64,000 nt of DNA from Trichomonas vaginalis G3 (taxonomy: Eukaryota; Parabasalia; Trichomonadida; Trichomonadidae), in assembly GCF_026262505.1 (NCBI RefSeq), contig NC_067208.1:11107962-11171961 (forward strand), read 5' to 3'. The translations under genes and the position numbers were made by a program. This document shows, one piece after another, positions 38,059 to 46,058 of the stretch. The notes under the pieces were generated by a model. The model saw only the letters and a list, made by a program, of their open reading frames with translations, had not been told where the DNA came from and searched no databases. Each line of letters begins with the position of its first letter. Positions within the stretch are counted from its first letter, which is position 1.

Positions 38059-39018
38059 ATGACGAATCCAAACAAGGACCCCTATGTTTCTAAAGCGACA
38101 AAAAAAGCACTCATGATAAAAATCTTTAGTTCAACACCAAATGCTTGGTTTATGGATATCTTGGAAAACATTCCGAGGTATAGAGAAGATGGACCACCAT
38201 ACTGGTTAATATTTGTTGGTCAAAACACAAGATACTGTGAAGCCATACCATTATGGTCCAAAAATATTTTAGATGTGAAAACTGCTTTGACAATATTCGT
38301 TGACAAATACCATCCAACAAAACTGACATCTGACTGTGAAAGTTCTTTCAAATCAGATGATGTAAAAAACTATCTGCGTTCAAAAAATGTAAACCAATAT
38401 TTCATTGTCGACCAAAACCATTCTGCTCTTGGTGTCATTGACGGTTGTATAAAAATGTTAAGAGACTTAAACCAACCACAAGGTGGTGAAGCAAATGAAA
38501 TGTCATATGACGACAAGTATAGACACTTCTCCATGGCAAAGATGAGACAAGTTTTAAATATTTACAATAACCGTAAACAAAAAGGTTTGGGAAACCACTC
38601 CCCCGAAGAAATGAAAAACAACCCTGACTTAGAGAAAGACTATATATTTAATAATTTAGTCAAAAGAGACAAACAAGAAAGAATGCCGGGCTTCAAACTT
38701 CAGAAAGGTGACAAAGTAAAAATAGAAATACCTAAACGCGACCCATATGAAAATACTATTGACTATGACAACAATGGGAACCCGACAGGTACTCACATTC
38801 GTGTTCGTAAAAATAGAAGAAAGTATACAAGAGAATATTATGAAGTTTTAGGCAAACATGGCAAAATGTACACACTGCAAGCAGAAGATAAAAATACTAT
38901 TGTCAGACCTCGTTTCAAACTTGTCAAAGTTCAAGGTGGTATACTTTCAAAAACAGTTCCTAACAAATATAAGACAACTCCAGACGAATATGCTAAAGAA
39001 GTTGAAAATGACGACTAA
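38059..39018 (+). CDS. retrovirus-type (RVE) integrase, Polinton A (319 aa)
   Basis: This is the Polinton integrase, which joins element ends to host DNA. The catalytic core shows the first Asp in WFMDILENIP (about residue 34), RYCEAIPLW on the following strand, the second Asp in LTSDCESSF (about 95), and an acidic residue in ALGVIDGCIKMLRD (about 130). HSPEEMKNN follows, and the C-terminal domain carries KGDKVKIEIP and IVRPRFKLVK, an SH3-like fold. It starts 17 bases from the divergent small gene; the shared spacer may hold both promoters. The C-terminal domain resembles the remnant at 15007-15387 in element C. Confidence 0.88.
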   Translation: MTNPNKDPYVSKATKKALMIKIFSSTPNAWFMDILENIPRYREDGPPYWLIFVGQNTRYCEAIPLWSKNILDVKTALTIFVDKYHPTKLTSDCESSFKSDDVKNYLRSKNVNQYFIVDQNHSALGVIDGCIKMLRDLNQPQGGEANEMSYDDKYRHFSMAKMRQVLNIYNNRKQKGLGNHSPEEMKNNPDLEKDYIFNNLVKRDKQERMPGFKLQKGDKVKIEIPKRDPYENTIDYDNNGNPTGTHIRVRKNRRKYTREYYEVLGKHGKMYTLQAEDKNTIVRPRFKLVKVQGGILSKTVPNKYKTTPDEYAKEVENDD

Positions 39019-40751
39019 GCAATTCTATACCATGCGTAAACTGTCATGTAAGGTGGCATGTAGTCTTTACTTTGTCCCGTTGTTTGCGTATATCCTGAAA
39101 CGTGATGTGTATGGTCTCCTTCTCCCCAAGTGTCATCCCAGTAACAATTTATAGCAAACTTAACGTCGTCTTTAACATCATATCCTTTACCTTTTGTCAT
39201 TCCTGACCAAACCCAATATCTATGCCTATGCCAACCTGCTTGAGATGTACTTAAATTTATGTAATGACTGTGTGCAGGTAAATTTTCACCTGAAATCGTT
39301 TTACTTCCACCTGTTTCCTTTGAAGAGTTTGCACAATACAAAAACCTGTCGACTATTTGTTCCCATACACCAACACTAAACATTACTTGAGGACCTCTTG
39401 CATCCATAGATGTATAAATAGAACCTACTGGGTTCATTAAATCAAACATATGAGATATTATAGGATTGTCCCTTTTGAACTTAAAATATAGTGCAACTAT
39501 TTCTGGTTTCTTCTGGTTTGTGTCAGAATATTTTTTATAATATAATCTTATGTTTTCAGGGTATGTACAATCTTGACTATAATATTTATTTCTGTCATCT
39601 GTATAATAATATACTATTCTCGTTTTTTCTATTGCATTATATCTTTTATATCTATAATAATCTAAATATAATGTTAACTTTTGTTCATCTACATGTGGTG
39701 TTCTGACATCATCTCCATAGTCATAATAATATGGTGCTGGAGATGGGTCAGGCAATGTCATATCTGCCATTTCATAAACTCGGAAATATTTCTTTTGTTC
39801 GTCTCCATATAAGTTTAAGTAGCAGTTGTTGTCTAATGGAACTTTAACTTGTGTACCATTATTCTTTATATAGCTTACATACATTTCATTGTTATTTTTC
39901 GGAATGAGTTTATACCGTATACCATTTTTTAAGGAATGTACAAACTGCCATCTAAAATATTTATTTTCTTCATTGACAGAAAAGTCACCAACAATAGTTT
40001 CAATATTTTTTGTTCCAACTAAACTTTGGTATATTTCATTGACATATGTTTTATCTGCTTTTGTCTCTAATGTTTCTTGTAAGTTTGTAATATTTGCAAT
40101 GGTATGTGTATGTCCAACGTCACTTTTCCTGTTTAAGGTTTCTTGTAAGTTTGTAATATCAGATATAGAATGTGTATGATGTTTTTGTGGATATGTTCCT
40201 TCTGTCCATGCGAAAATATATTCTTTTGTTGCATCTACATATCCAGCTATCCATGTCGAGTCTGCTTTTGTATTCCTTAACTCTGTAACACCTTTCTCAA
40301 GCTCTTTCAACTGTTGTCCATCTTCCATTAAAGCTCTGTCATGACTTGAAACCGTTTGTGCCAACATATCTACAGTTTCTTTGTCAGCTTTATTTTCAAC
40401 ATCCTCTTTTGTTGCATATGTTGCATTTGCTCTGTCATGTTCTTCTTGAACTTTTTCAATGACATATTCTTTGTCAGCTTTGTTGTCAACATCTGCTTTC
40501 AAAAGAAGTTCATTTATAGGTTTCTCGTTTAAAGTTCCTTTTGTTGGATTTATACAGACAGTATGGTTCTTATTGTCTTGAAATAGAAACTCATCTGTCA
40601 TAGGGTTTATTGTCAGTTTTAGGTTTCCTTCTTTCAATGACTCAGATATTTTAGCATAGTTTGAAAAGTTTGTTGTGTTCTTATTTAGAGCTTGCATAAT
40701 GAGTTGTCGGTTGTGTTGTATTTCTCTCATAGACGCTGTTTCATTTGACAT
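39015..40751 (-). CDS. phage-type tail fibre/collar protein (578 aa)
   Basis: This is an intact long fibre-like protein. The N-terminal third is coiled-coil-like with repeats (KADVDNKADKEYVIEKV, KEDVENKADKETV). It is followed by two near-copies of HTHSISDITNLQETL (about 190-225), a beta-rich middle, and a C-terminal collar domain: LMNPVGSIYTSMDARGPQ, WEQIVDRFLYCANSSKET, GENLPAHSHYINL, WHRHRYW, and a final MPPYMTVYAWYRIA. That C-terminal pattern is typical of receptor-binding tips of bacteriophage tail fibres. It faces the structural protein at 40770 across an 18-base divergent spacer. It probably mediates host attachment of the virion form. Its origin by transfer from a bacterial phage is an inference. 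Confidence 0.85.
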   Translation of the reverse strand: MSNETASMREIQHNRQLIMQALNKNTTNFSNYAKISESLKEGNLKLTINPMTDEFLFQDNKNHTVCINPTKGTLNEKPINELLLKADVDNKADKEYVIEKVQEEHDRANATYATKEDVENKADKETVDMLAQTVSSHDRALMEDGQQLKELEKGVTELRNTKADSTWIAGYVDATKEYIFAWTEGTYPQKHHTHSISDITNLQETLNRKSDVGHTHTIANITNLQETLETKADKTYVNEIYQSLVGTKNIETIVGDFSVNEENKYFRWQFVHSLKNGIRYKLIPKNNNEMYVSYIKNNGTQVKVPLDNNCYLNLYGDEQKKYFRVYEMADMTLPDPSPAPYYYDYGDDVRTPHVDEQKLTLYLDYYRYKRYNAIEKTRIVYYYTDDRNKYYSQDCTYPENIRLYYKKYSDTNQKKPEIVALYFKFKRDNPIISHMFDLMNPVGSIYTSMDARGPQVMFSVGVWEQIVDRFLYCANSSKETGGSKTISGENLPAHSHYINLSTSQAGWHRHRYWVWSGMTKGKGYDVKDDVKFAINCYWDDTWGEGDHTHHVSGYTQTTGQSKDYMPPYMTVYAWYRIA

Positions 40752-40769
40752 TTTTATTATAGATAAAAT

Positions 40770-41618
40770 ATGCTTCCAATAGAAAAAGAAAATTCTAGAG
40801 TTGCTACAACTAAACCATTAGATGAACTTTTTACTAATGTCGGTCAAAAGTTTGACTTAGATACTATAAAGCATGAAGGCTATCGTTTTGACTACCCATT
40901 AAGATGGTTAAGAGACCCATCTGTTACTAAATCTATTGGCTTTCGAAGAATAAAATTTGTGTCTGTAGAAGATAAAAGTTTTCCATTTATTGTAAGGTTT
41001 CATATAGATTATATATCTGAAGGGAAACGAAAAATGTGGGAAGAAATTGAGCTAATACAAGTTGACCTTTCATCTTCTCTACAGACTGCGTTAAAAAATA
41101 TAGAAGATAAAATAAATTCATGTTATGCAAAATATGCTGATGAATATGCAAATACCAATAGCACACTTTATGTGAGAATTGTATATGACAAACAAAATTC
41201 ACAAGTGTCATTTCAAATCTACGAAAACAATCCAAATAAAGATGAACAAATATATACAGAATTCACTGCAATGTCATGGTATTATTTGCAAAGAATGTTA
41301 AATCAGAAAGTCGAACTTCCTTTAGCAAATATTTACAGTCGATATGCAAGAGATGAACCATATTTATTTAAAGATGTTTTCGACCAAGATGCTATTATTG
41401 TTCATGCTTCATTTTCTGGCGCCCAAAACTCTTTCTTATGCTTGGCAAATGACTTTTACGAAAAACCTACAAAGTTATACGAACCACCAAGTGGAAGTAT
41501 TTCAGACTTTCAAGTATGGTTTACTACAGATGGAAGAAAAAGAATAATTCCATTATACCACGCGTTTTACTTAGAACTTAGTTTCATATACAACTACTAT
41601 CGAACGATAAAAATATAA
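40770..41618 (+). CDS. beta-rich structural protein candidate (282 aa)
   Basis: An intact frame, MLPIEKENSRVATTKPL onward, with many alternating hydrophobic strands (FPFIVRFHIDYIS, STLYVRIVYDKQNSQVSFQI, FQVWFTTDGRKRIIPLYH). A CYAKY segment lies in the helix near residue 118. It is beside the fibre gene and between two minus-strand small virion-like genes, so it may be the fibre-holding penton-like protein or a minor capsid. No definite family; position and composition are the evidence. Confidence 0.55.
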   Translation: MLPIEKENSRVATTKPLDELFTNVGQKFDLDTIKHEGYRFDYPLRWLRDPSVTKSIGFRRIKFVSVEDKSFPFIVRFHIDYISEGKRKMWEEIELIQVDLSSSLQTALKNIEDKINSCYAKYADEYANTNSTLYVRIVYDKQNSQVSFQIYENNPNKDEQIYTEFTAMSWYYLQRMLNQKVELPLANIYSRYARDEPYLFKDVFDQDAIIVHASFSGAQNSFLCLANDFYEKPTKLYEPPSGSISDFQVWFTTDGRKRIIPLYHAFYLELSFIYNYYRTIKI

Positions 41619-41622
41619 CTTT

Positions 41623-41865
41623 TTAATACGGTTGAGGTGTTGGATTTGGTTGCCAACTAGACTGTGGTGCAGGTTCAGGCCGTTGTATAACGGGAGCTTG
41701 TTCTTCTGGTTCAGGGTCTTTAGGTATAATACCAACGAACTGACCTACTCTTTTACCAATATTTTTGACACCGTTCCATACTCCTCTTCCGACAGATTTT
41801 ATTCCATTCCATATACCTCTTCCAACTCTTCTGAAGAAGTTTCCAATACTACTGAAGAAACCCAT
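41623..41865 (-). CDS. amphipathic repeat peptide, membrane-active-like (80 aa)
   Basis: It begins MGFFSSIGNFFRRVGRGIW and continues with tandem 11- to 12-residue units: GRGIWNGIKSV, GRGVWNGVKNI, GKRVGQFVGII. Each unit alternates Trp/Ile/Val with Gly, Arg and Lys and would form a strongly amphipathic helix. The Met-Gly start with Ser at position 6 fits an N-myristoylation consensus. The C-terminal half is Pro/Gln/Glu-rich. This plan suits a virion-released membrane-lytic factor; it parallels the 133-residue peptide at 37640. Function inferred from composition. Confidence 0.6.
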   Translation of the reverse strand: MGFFSSIGNFFRRVGRGIWNGIKSVGRGVWNGVKNIGKRVGQFVGIIPKDPEPEEQAPVIQRPEPAPQSSWQPNPTPQPY

Positions 41866-41883
41866 TTTACTACGTGTAAAAAT

Positions 41884-42246
41884 CTAATGTCCACCTAGTC
41901 TTTTGCGTTTCCTGTTGAGTTCCATAGCATTCTTTAACTGGAGCTCATACATTCTGTTTCTCCTCTGGTAGAAAACATATTCTGGGTCAACTCCTGTGTT
42001 CGCGTCATCTGCATAAAGTTGTTTATATCCGACTTCAGGGTTTGTATAAAACTCTTTCCATCTCATATTTGCATACCATGGTGGCAAACCTAACGCAGCG
42101 TCATTTGACATGGCAGTTTGCATTTGTACATCTGTTGGCACTTGACCATAGTTTGCCATTGCAGTTTGTATTCTAACTTCATTTGGAATATTCTCTGGGT
42201 TTGGTTGTCCAGGTTGCTGTGCATTCGCTAAGTTCTGTGCGTCCAT
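41884..42246 (-). CDS. small virion-like protein (120 aa)
   Basis: The N-terminal part is Asn/Gln/Pro-rich with a duplicated phrase: RIQTAMANYGQVPTDV, then QMQTAMSNDAALG. The middle has PPWYANMRWKEFY, and the C-terminal helix ends basic (LNRKRKRLGGH). The duplicated phrase and the basic end suggest a DNA- or capsid-associated adaptor. No family is recognised. It starts at 42246, just after an AT-rich leader (TTTTTATCTAATATTAA on its strand). Confidence 0.5.
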   Translation of the reverse strand: MDAQNLANAQQPGQPNPENIPNEVRIQTAMANYGQVPTDVQMQTAMSNDAALGLPPWYANMRWKEFYTNPEVGYKQLYADDANTGVDPEYVFYQRRNRMYELQLKNAMELNRKRKRLGGH

Positions 42247-42269
42247 TTAATATTAGATAAAAATATCTC

Positions 42270-42401
42270 TTACGAGTACATATGCTGAACATTTGCAGGC
42301 ATTGGTTCATCTTCATATTTTCTGTACTTTTCTGCCACGTCAAATAAATAAATGACACAATGGAAAAAACCTAAAACAAGTAGTCCTATTTCAAACCACA
42401 T
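42270..42401 (-). CDS. very small membrane protein (43 aa)
   Basis: This minus-strand 43-codon frame reads MWFEIGLLVLGFFHCVIYLF, a single hydrophobic span, followed by a charged tail (DVAEKYRKYEDEP). The topology is a tail-in-cytoplasm single-pass protein. It lies between the 120-residue gene and the methyltransferase on the same strand, with a slight overlap with the latter's end. Support is composition and order only. Confidence 0.4.
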   Translation of the reverse strand: MWFEIGLLVLGFFHCVIYLFDVAEKYRKYEDEPMPANVQHMYS

Positions 42402-43204
42402 TTACTTACTAATAAAATTTCTTTATTGTGACACTTTCTCCAGTTTATAGGACCTCTCTCATATTCTATCTTGTCATATCTAAACTCATAGTCATTTATA
42501 TCTTCTAGCCATTTCATGACACTTTCCAAACCACTTTTATCGGATGTAAAGTAAAAGCATGGATGGTTATGTATAACGTCTAAAGTTTCTAAAGAGTCTC
42601 TCAAAGTCCAGTCTACTTGGTATTGAAAATTTCATGTGTTATAGAACGGCGGGTCCACTATAAAGAAAACATTTTCCTTGTCTTTATATTTTTCATACAA
42701 CTCTGTCCAATGACATCTCACAAACTCTATACCCTCAATATATTTTTCTATGTCCTCTTTGAAAACATTTGTATAGTTAAGATATAAAACTTTTGACATA
42801 AGTGTTTCAATGTCATGAACTCTTATAGCACTACTATATAATAGTCTAGCAGATATACTATCCCAGTCTATATATTCTGCTTTTTTCAAAACTTCTCTCA
42901 CAATATCTTTCTTATCTAATGGTATACGTTCCATCTTACCTATAGGTATCTTTTCTTTCAACTCACTCAATATTTTGTTAGTGTCTGGAATATGTTTGAG
43001 ACGGTCCATATAGTTGTCGAAGTCATTGCATATAATCTTTGAGTCTGGGAATATTGTATGGCACAAATGGGATATATAGAAACTTCCACCGAACAAATCT
43101 ACAAATGTTAGACCATTCGGTAGTTTCTTAAGTTCTCTCAATATAATATCTTTACATCTACTCTTATTTCCAAAGAAGGGTAACGGTGGTTTTGTAAAAT
43201 TCAT
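42386..43204 (-). pseudogene. D12-class DNA adenine methyltransferase, Polinton A (fossil)
   Basis: The block carries the motifs of DNA N6-adenine methyltransferases of the Dam/D12 type: FFGNKSRCKDIIL (motif X), TFVDLFGGSFYISHLC (motif I, S-adenosylmethionine binding), IICNDFDNYM and FIVDPPFYNT (motif IV, DPPF). The readable main frame is 42632-43204; 42386-42604 carries a protein-like end. Adenine-specific methylation is established in trichomonads, so such a gene in a Polinton may mark element or host DNA. It is the outermost gene at the right end. The block is broken. Confidence 0.75.
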
Positions 43205-43415
43205 TTATATATAATAATAAAAATGTCTTTACCCGAAAAGTGACAAAAAAGTGATAAAACATGAAAACATATATAATTTGTGAAAAGTGACACAAAAAGT
43301 GACATTTTAAAAAGTGACACTATTAATATGATGTAAATAACAACGGTTTTGGTTTTGTCACCGGCTGGTCGGCTGGGGTTCGGTCCTCCTCTTGGGTCTT
43401 GGGCAAAATTTCTTA
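43205..43415. promoter_or_regulatory. right subterminal region with GTGACA repeats
   Basis: This noncoding stretch between the methyltransferase and the right end holds five copies of AAAAGTGACA-type repeats (about 43237-43320), which read as TGTCACTTTT on the minus strand and so contain TCACTTTT, an initiator-like motif. A GC-richer segment (CCGGCTGGTCGGCTGGGG) follows. Confidence 0.5.
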
Positions 43416-43461
43416 GGGGCTAGAGGGCGCAACGCGCCTGGAAGCCCCACTCACCTGACCT
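43416..43461. repeat. right terminal inverted repeat of Polinton A
   Basis: This is the exact reverse complement of 19750-19795. It ends only 77 bases before the ATG of dipeptidyl peptidase III. Confidence 0.95.
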
Positions 43462-43538
43462 GTTTTTACTAATATCTCATATGAGGACGGGATCAAAATT
43501 TTCATAATCGGTCATCTCACTTTTCAAAATCCTTTATT
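43462..43538 (+). promoter_or_regulatory. core promoter and leader of dipeptidyl peptidase III
   Basis: A TCACTTTTC initiator (TCA at 43517-43519) and CCTTT lie just before the ATG, giving a leader of about 20 bases. The initiator is preserved although Polinton A ends 55 bases upstream of it, so upstream control elements must have been displaced by the insertion. Confidence 0.55.
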
Positions 43539-45587
43539 ATGAAATCTATTCCTCCTGCCAATTTATGCACAACAGACTTCCTAATTGGTGACCTCAAAGC
43601 CCCACAATATGCTGCCGGCTTGACACCAAAAGAACTCCAATATGCTGCAAATATGATTCTTGCCCAAAATGCTGGTGCTTTAGTTCTTTTTGACCAAGTT
43701 TCCAAAGAATCAAAGAAGATTCATGCTTTCCTCAGTGCCTTCCTTACAGAAACACCAATCGAAAAGCTCAGAAACGCAGAACAAAACTCACCTCTCTTCT
43801 ACTTGTTAGAATTTGCATGCGCATTCTATTACAACTCAGGAAACTATCTCGGCTTTGGTGATACAAAGTTTGTACCACGTTTAACAAAGGAACAACTCCG
43901 CGAAATCGTTAAAGAGAACGCCCACGTTTCCAAACTCCTCGACGAATGCATTGAAGACATCTACGACGTCTCCGGTCCAAAGTCACAGCTTGGATTTAAC
44001 CCAGATGGATGCACAGTCTACTATCAACCAGATGATTTCACACAGAGTGAAGCAGAAGGCATCGATCAGGTTCTCAAGGCTGCAGGCGTAAGAATTGAGA
44101 ACACAGCAATCATCCGTCATGCTGATAAATACGAAGTTTCAGTTGCATCAATCGAAGTCGACGAAAAAGGCCAAAAGGTCGGAACATACAACGGAAAGGA
44201 TGTTTACGTTACAAAGGGACGCTCCTCAGAAGCTCTCAAGAAGGTTGTTAAGCACCTCAACGAAGCATTGAAGAACGTAGCTAACGATACACAGGCAGAG
44301 ATGATCAAATGCCTTATCGAACACTTCACAACCGGTTCCGTGGCCGCCCATGTCAAATACAGTGAGCATTGGGTCAAAGATGTCGATCCAGTTGTAGAAA
44401 CACATACAGGCTTCATTGAGAACTACCGCGATCCAAAGGGATGCCGCTGCGAGTTCGAAGGCTTTGTTTCATGCGTCGACAAGAACGAATCCGTCGCTCT
44501 TCATAATTTTGTCGATTCATCAGCAACAATCCTCAAATTATTACCATATCCAAAGGAATACGAGCGTGCTACATTCAATCCACCATCATACAACGCATTA
44601 AACATCTTACAAATGACATCTACAGGATATCCGATCGGAATTAACATTCCAAACTACGACGAAATCCGCTTAAACGTCGGATTCAAGAACGTCACCCTTT
44701 CCAACGTTCTCTCCTCCGTCGCTGTCCAGAAGAGTGTCTTAGGTATCCTCGATCCTTCAATCCGCGACGTATTTTCAGAGTACTGCGAGCAAGTTGAGTC
44801 TCTCGCTGTTGCCGCTGTTGCCGCCCACGAACTCTACGGCCACGGCAGCGGTCGCCTTCTCAAGCAGAAGGACATTGAAGGAGGTAAAGTAGATGATCTT
44901 CTCAACCCAGGCCGTAAAGTCGAAACTTGCTGGCCAGAAGATGGCACATCCTTCGATCAGATGTTTGGCGCTTGCTCATCAGCTTACGAGGAATGCCGTG
45001 CTGACACAACAGCTGTTTACCTCGCTTTCTTCGATGAAGTTCTCGATATTTTCAATGTGGCCAAAGATAAAAGTGTCAGGAGGAACTTCCTCTTTGTCAC
45101 CATTGTCAAGATGCTTGTTGCAGGTCTCTGCTCGATGTGGTGCTACTCCGCAGAGGCTCAGAGGTGGACACAGGCACACTCCGCTGCAAGATTCGCCATC
45201 CTCAGAGCTTGCATCATGTGGGGCCGCGGTGCTGCAGAGGTTAAGAAGCTTCCTGATGGCGGATACCAGCTCTTCGTCGATATCAACAAGCTCGACGGAA
45301 TCCAGGACGCAATCACAAGGCTCCTCAAGCACCTCACTTACTACAAGTCAACATGTCTTCCTGGCCCAGGAGCAGAGTTCTTCGCAGCGATGACAGCTAT
45401 CGATGACAGATGGATGGCAGTGAAGAAGTTCATCGACGCACCGCCAGGGAAGAAACCTGCTTACTGCGGTGGCGTCGTTCGCGGTGAAGCTGGCAATTAC
45501 AAGATTGAATCTGTTGTCCAAGACAAGGCAACACCACTCGATGTCGCTCTTACATTTGTTGAGAATATTAACCGTGCTTCTCAGTAA
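43539..45587 (+). CDS. DPP3: dipeptidyl peptidase III (M49 metallopeptidase)
   Basis: This cytosolic zinc enzyme removes dipeptides from the N-terminus of short peptides and contributes to the final steps of protein turnover. It has 682 residues, close to the eukaryotic DPP III size. The zinc motif HELYGH (HEXXGH; about residues 430-435), in AAHELYGHGSGRLL, is followed by the third-ligand motif EECRADTTAVYL (about 486-497), as in all M49 members. The upstream half includes GFIENYRDPKGCRCEFEGF (about 292-310). The reading frame is intact and its codon choice is much richer in C and G at third positions than the elements, typical of a highly expressed trichomonad gene. No signal peptide or membrane segments. 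It is caught between Polintons A and B. Confidence 0.97.
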   Translation: MKSIPPANLCTTDFLIGDLKAPQYAAGLTPKELQYAANMILAQNAGALVLFDQVSKESKKIHAFLSAFLTETPIEKLRNAEQNSPLFYLLEFACAFYYNSGNYLGFGDTKFVPRLTKEQLREIVKENAHVSKLLDECIEDIYDVSGPKSQLGFNPDGCTVYYQPDDFTQSEAEGIDQVLKAAGVRIENTAIIRHADKYEVSVASIEVDEKGQKVGTYNGKDVYVTKGRSSEALKKVVKHLNEALKNVANDTQAEMIKCLIEHFTTGSVAAHVKYSEHWVKDVDPVVETHTGFIENYRDPKGCRCEFEGFVSCVDKNESVALHNFVDSSATILKLLPYPKEYERATFNPPSYNALNILQMTSTGYPIGINIPNYDEIRLNVGFKNVTLSNVLSSVAVQKSVLGILDPSIRDVFSEYCEQVESLAVAAVAAHELYGHGSGRLLKQKDIEGGKVDDLLNPGRKVETCWPEDGTSFDQMFGACSSAYEECRADTTAVYLAFFDEVLDIFNVAKDKSVRRNFLFVTIVKMLVAGLCSMWCYSAEAQRWTQAHSAARFAILRACIMWGRGAAEVKKLPDGGYQLFVDINKLDGIQDAITRLLKHLTYYKSTCLPGPGAEFFAAMTAIDDRWMAVKKFIDAPPGKKPAYCGGVVRGEAGNYKIESVVQDKATPLDVALTFVENINRASQ

Positions 45588-45919
45588 AAACTTTATATCA
45601 TTTTTTATATATAAATCTTTTTTTATTTATTTAAATCTTGTATGATGATAAGTAATGTTGAATGAACTTTTCAATCAAGTTTATTTGCATAGAATATAAG
45701 AGAAAATCTATTTTTTAGACGACAATGATAATTTTGTCACTTTTCCAGACGACAATAATAATTTGTCACCTTTTTAGACGACAATAATAATTTTGTCACT
45801 TTTTCCAGACGACAATAAAACATCCTCAAAATTATTTCAAATCACTTTTTTTACAAAATCTGATTCATTTTGATTCAGAATAGAAAAAATTGAAAAATAA
45901 GGTGTACAAAGACCTATGT
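45588..45919. other. host spacer with a 30-bp tandem repeat
   Basis: TAAAAACTTT at the stop codon overlaps a TAAA cleavage-signal-like motif. Four tandem copies of an AGACGACAATAATAATTTTG unit, with GTCACTTTTTCC following, start at 45717, 45747, 45776 and 45807, the last partial. No gene is seen up to the start of Polinton B at 45920. Confidence 0.6.
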
Positions 45920-45965
45920 AGGTCAGGTGAGTGGGGCTTCCAGGCGCGTTGCGCCCTCTAGCCCC
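45920..45965. repeat. left terminal inverted repeat of Polinton B
   Basis: This 46-bp sequence matches 19750-19795 exactly, in the same orientation, establishing that A and B are inserted in the same direction. The right end of B lies outside the window. Confidence 0.95.
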
Positions 45966-46058
45966 GGAGAAACTAGATGAGGAATGATACAAAGACCAGA
46001 TGAAAAAAATAAAAATATTATAATAAAATTAAATTTTTAGTCTTAAATTGTTTTTTTT

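Larger units (their letters stand above)
19750..43461 (+). mobile_element. Polinton (Maverick) A, nearly complete (fossil)
   Basis: This 23.7-kb element is bounded by 46-bp inverted repeats (19750-19795 and 43416-43461) whose outer sequence is AGGTCAGGTGAGTGGGGC. GTTTT lies just outside both ends (19745-19749, 43462-43466) and is a possible 5-bp target duplication. It carries the Polinton hallmark set: major capsid, penton-like protein, packaging ATPase, protein-primed polymerase and integrase, plus SF3 helicase, a phage-type fibre, a methyltransferase and many small genes. It looks mostly whole, with about half a dozen breaks. High identity to Polinton B suggests a recent burst. Confidence 0.93.

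Noticed and set aside
39015-40751. Bacterial prophage contamination in the assembly
   Set aside because: The fibre gene sits among Polinton genes with matching base composition and divergent spacers, inside intact 46-bp Polinton ends.
44893-45393. 166-codon frame inside DPP III (and a minus-strand 117-codon frame)
   Set aside because: Both are alternative frames of the GC-richer, well-supported metallopeptidase gene.
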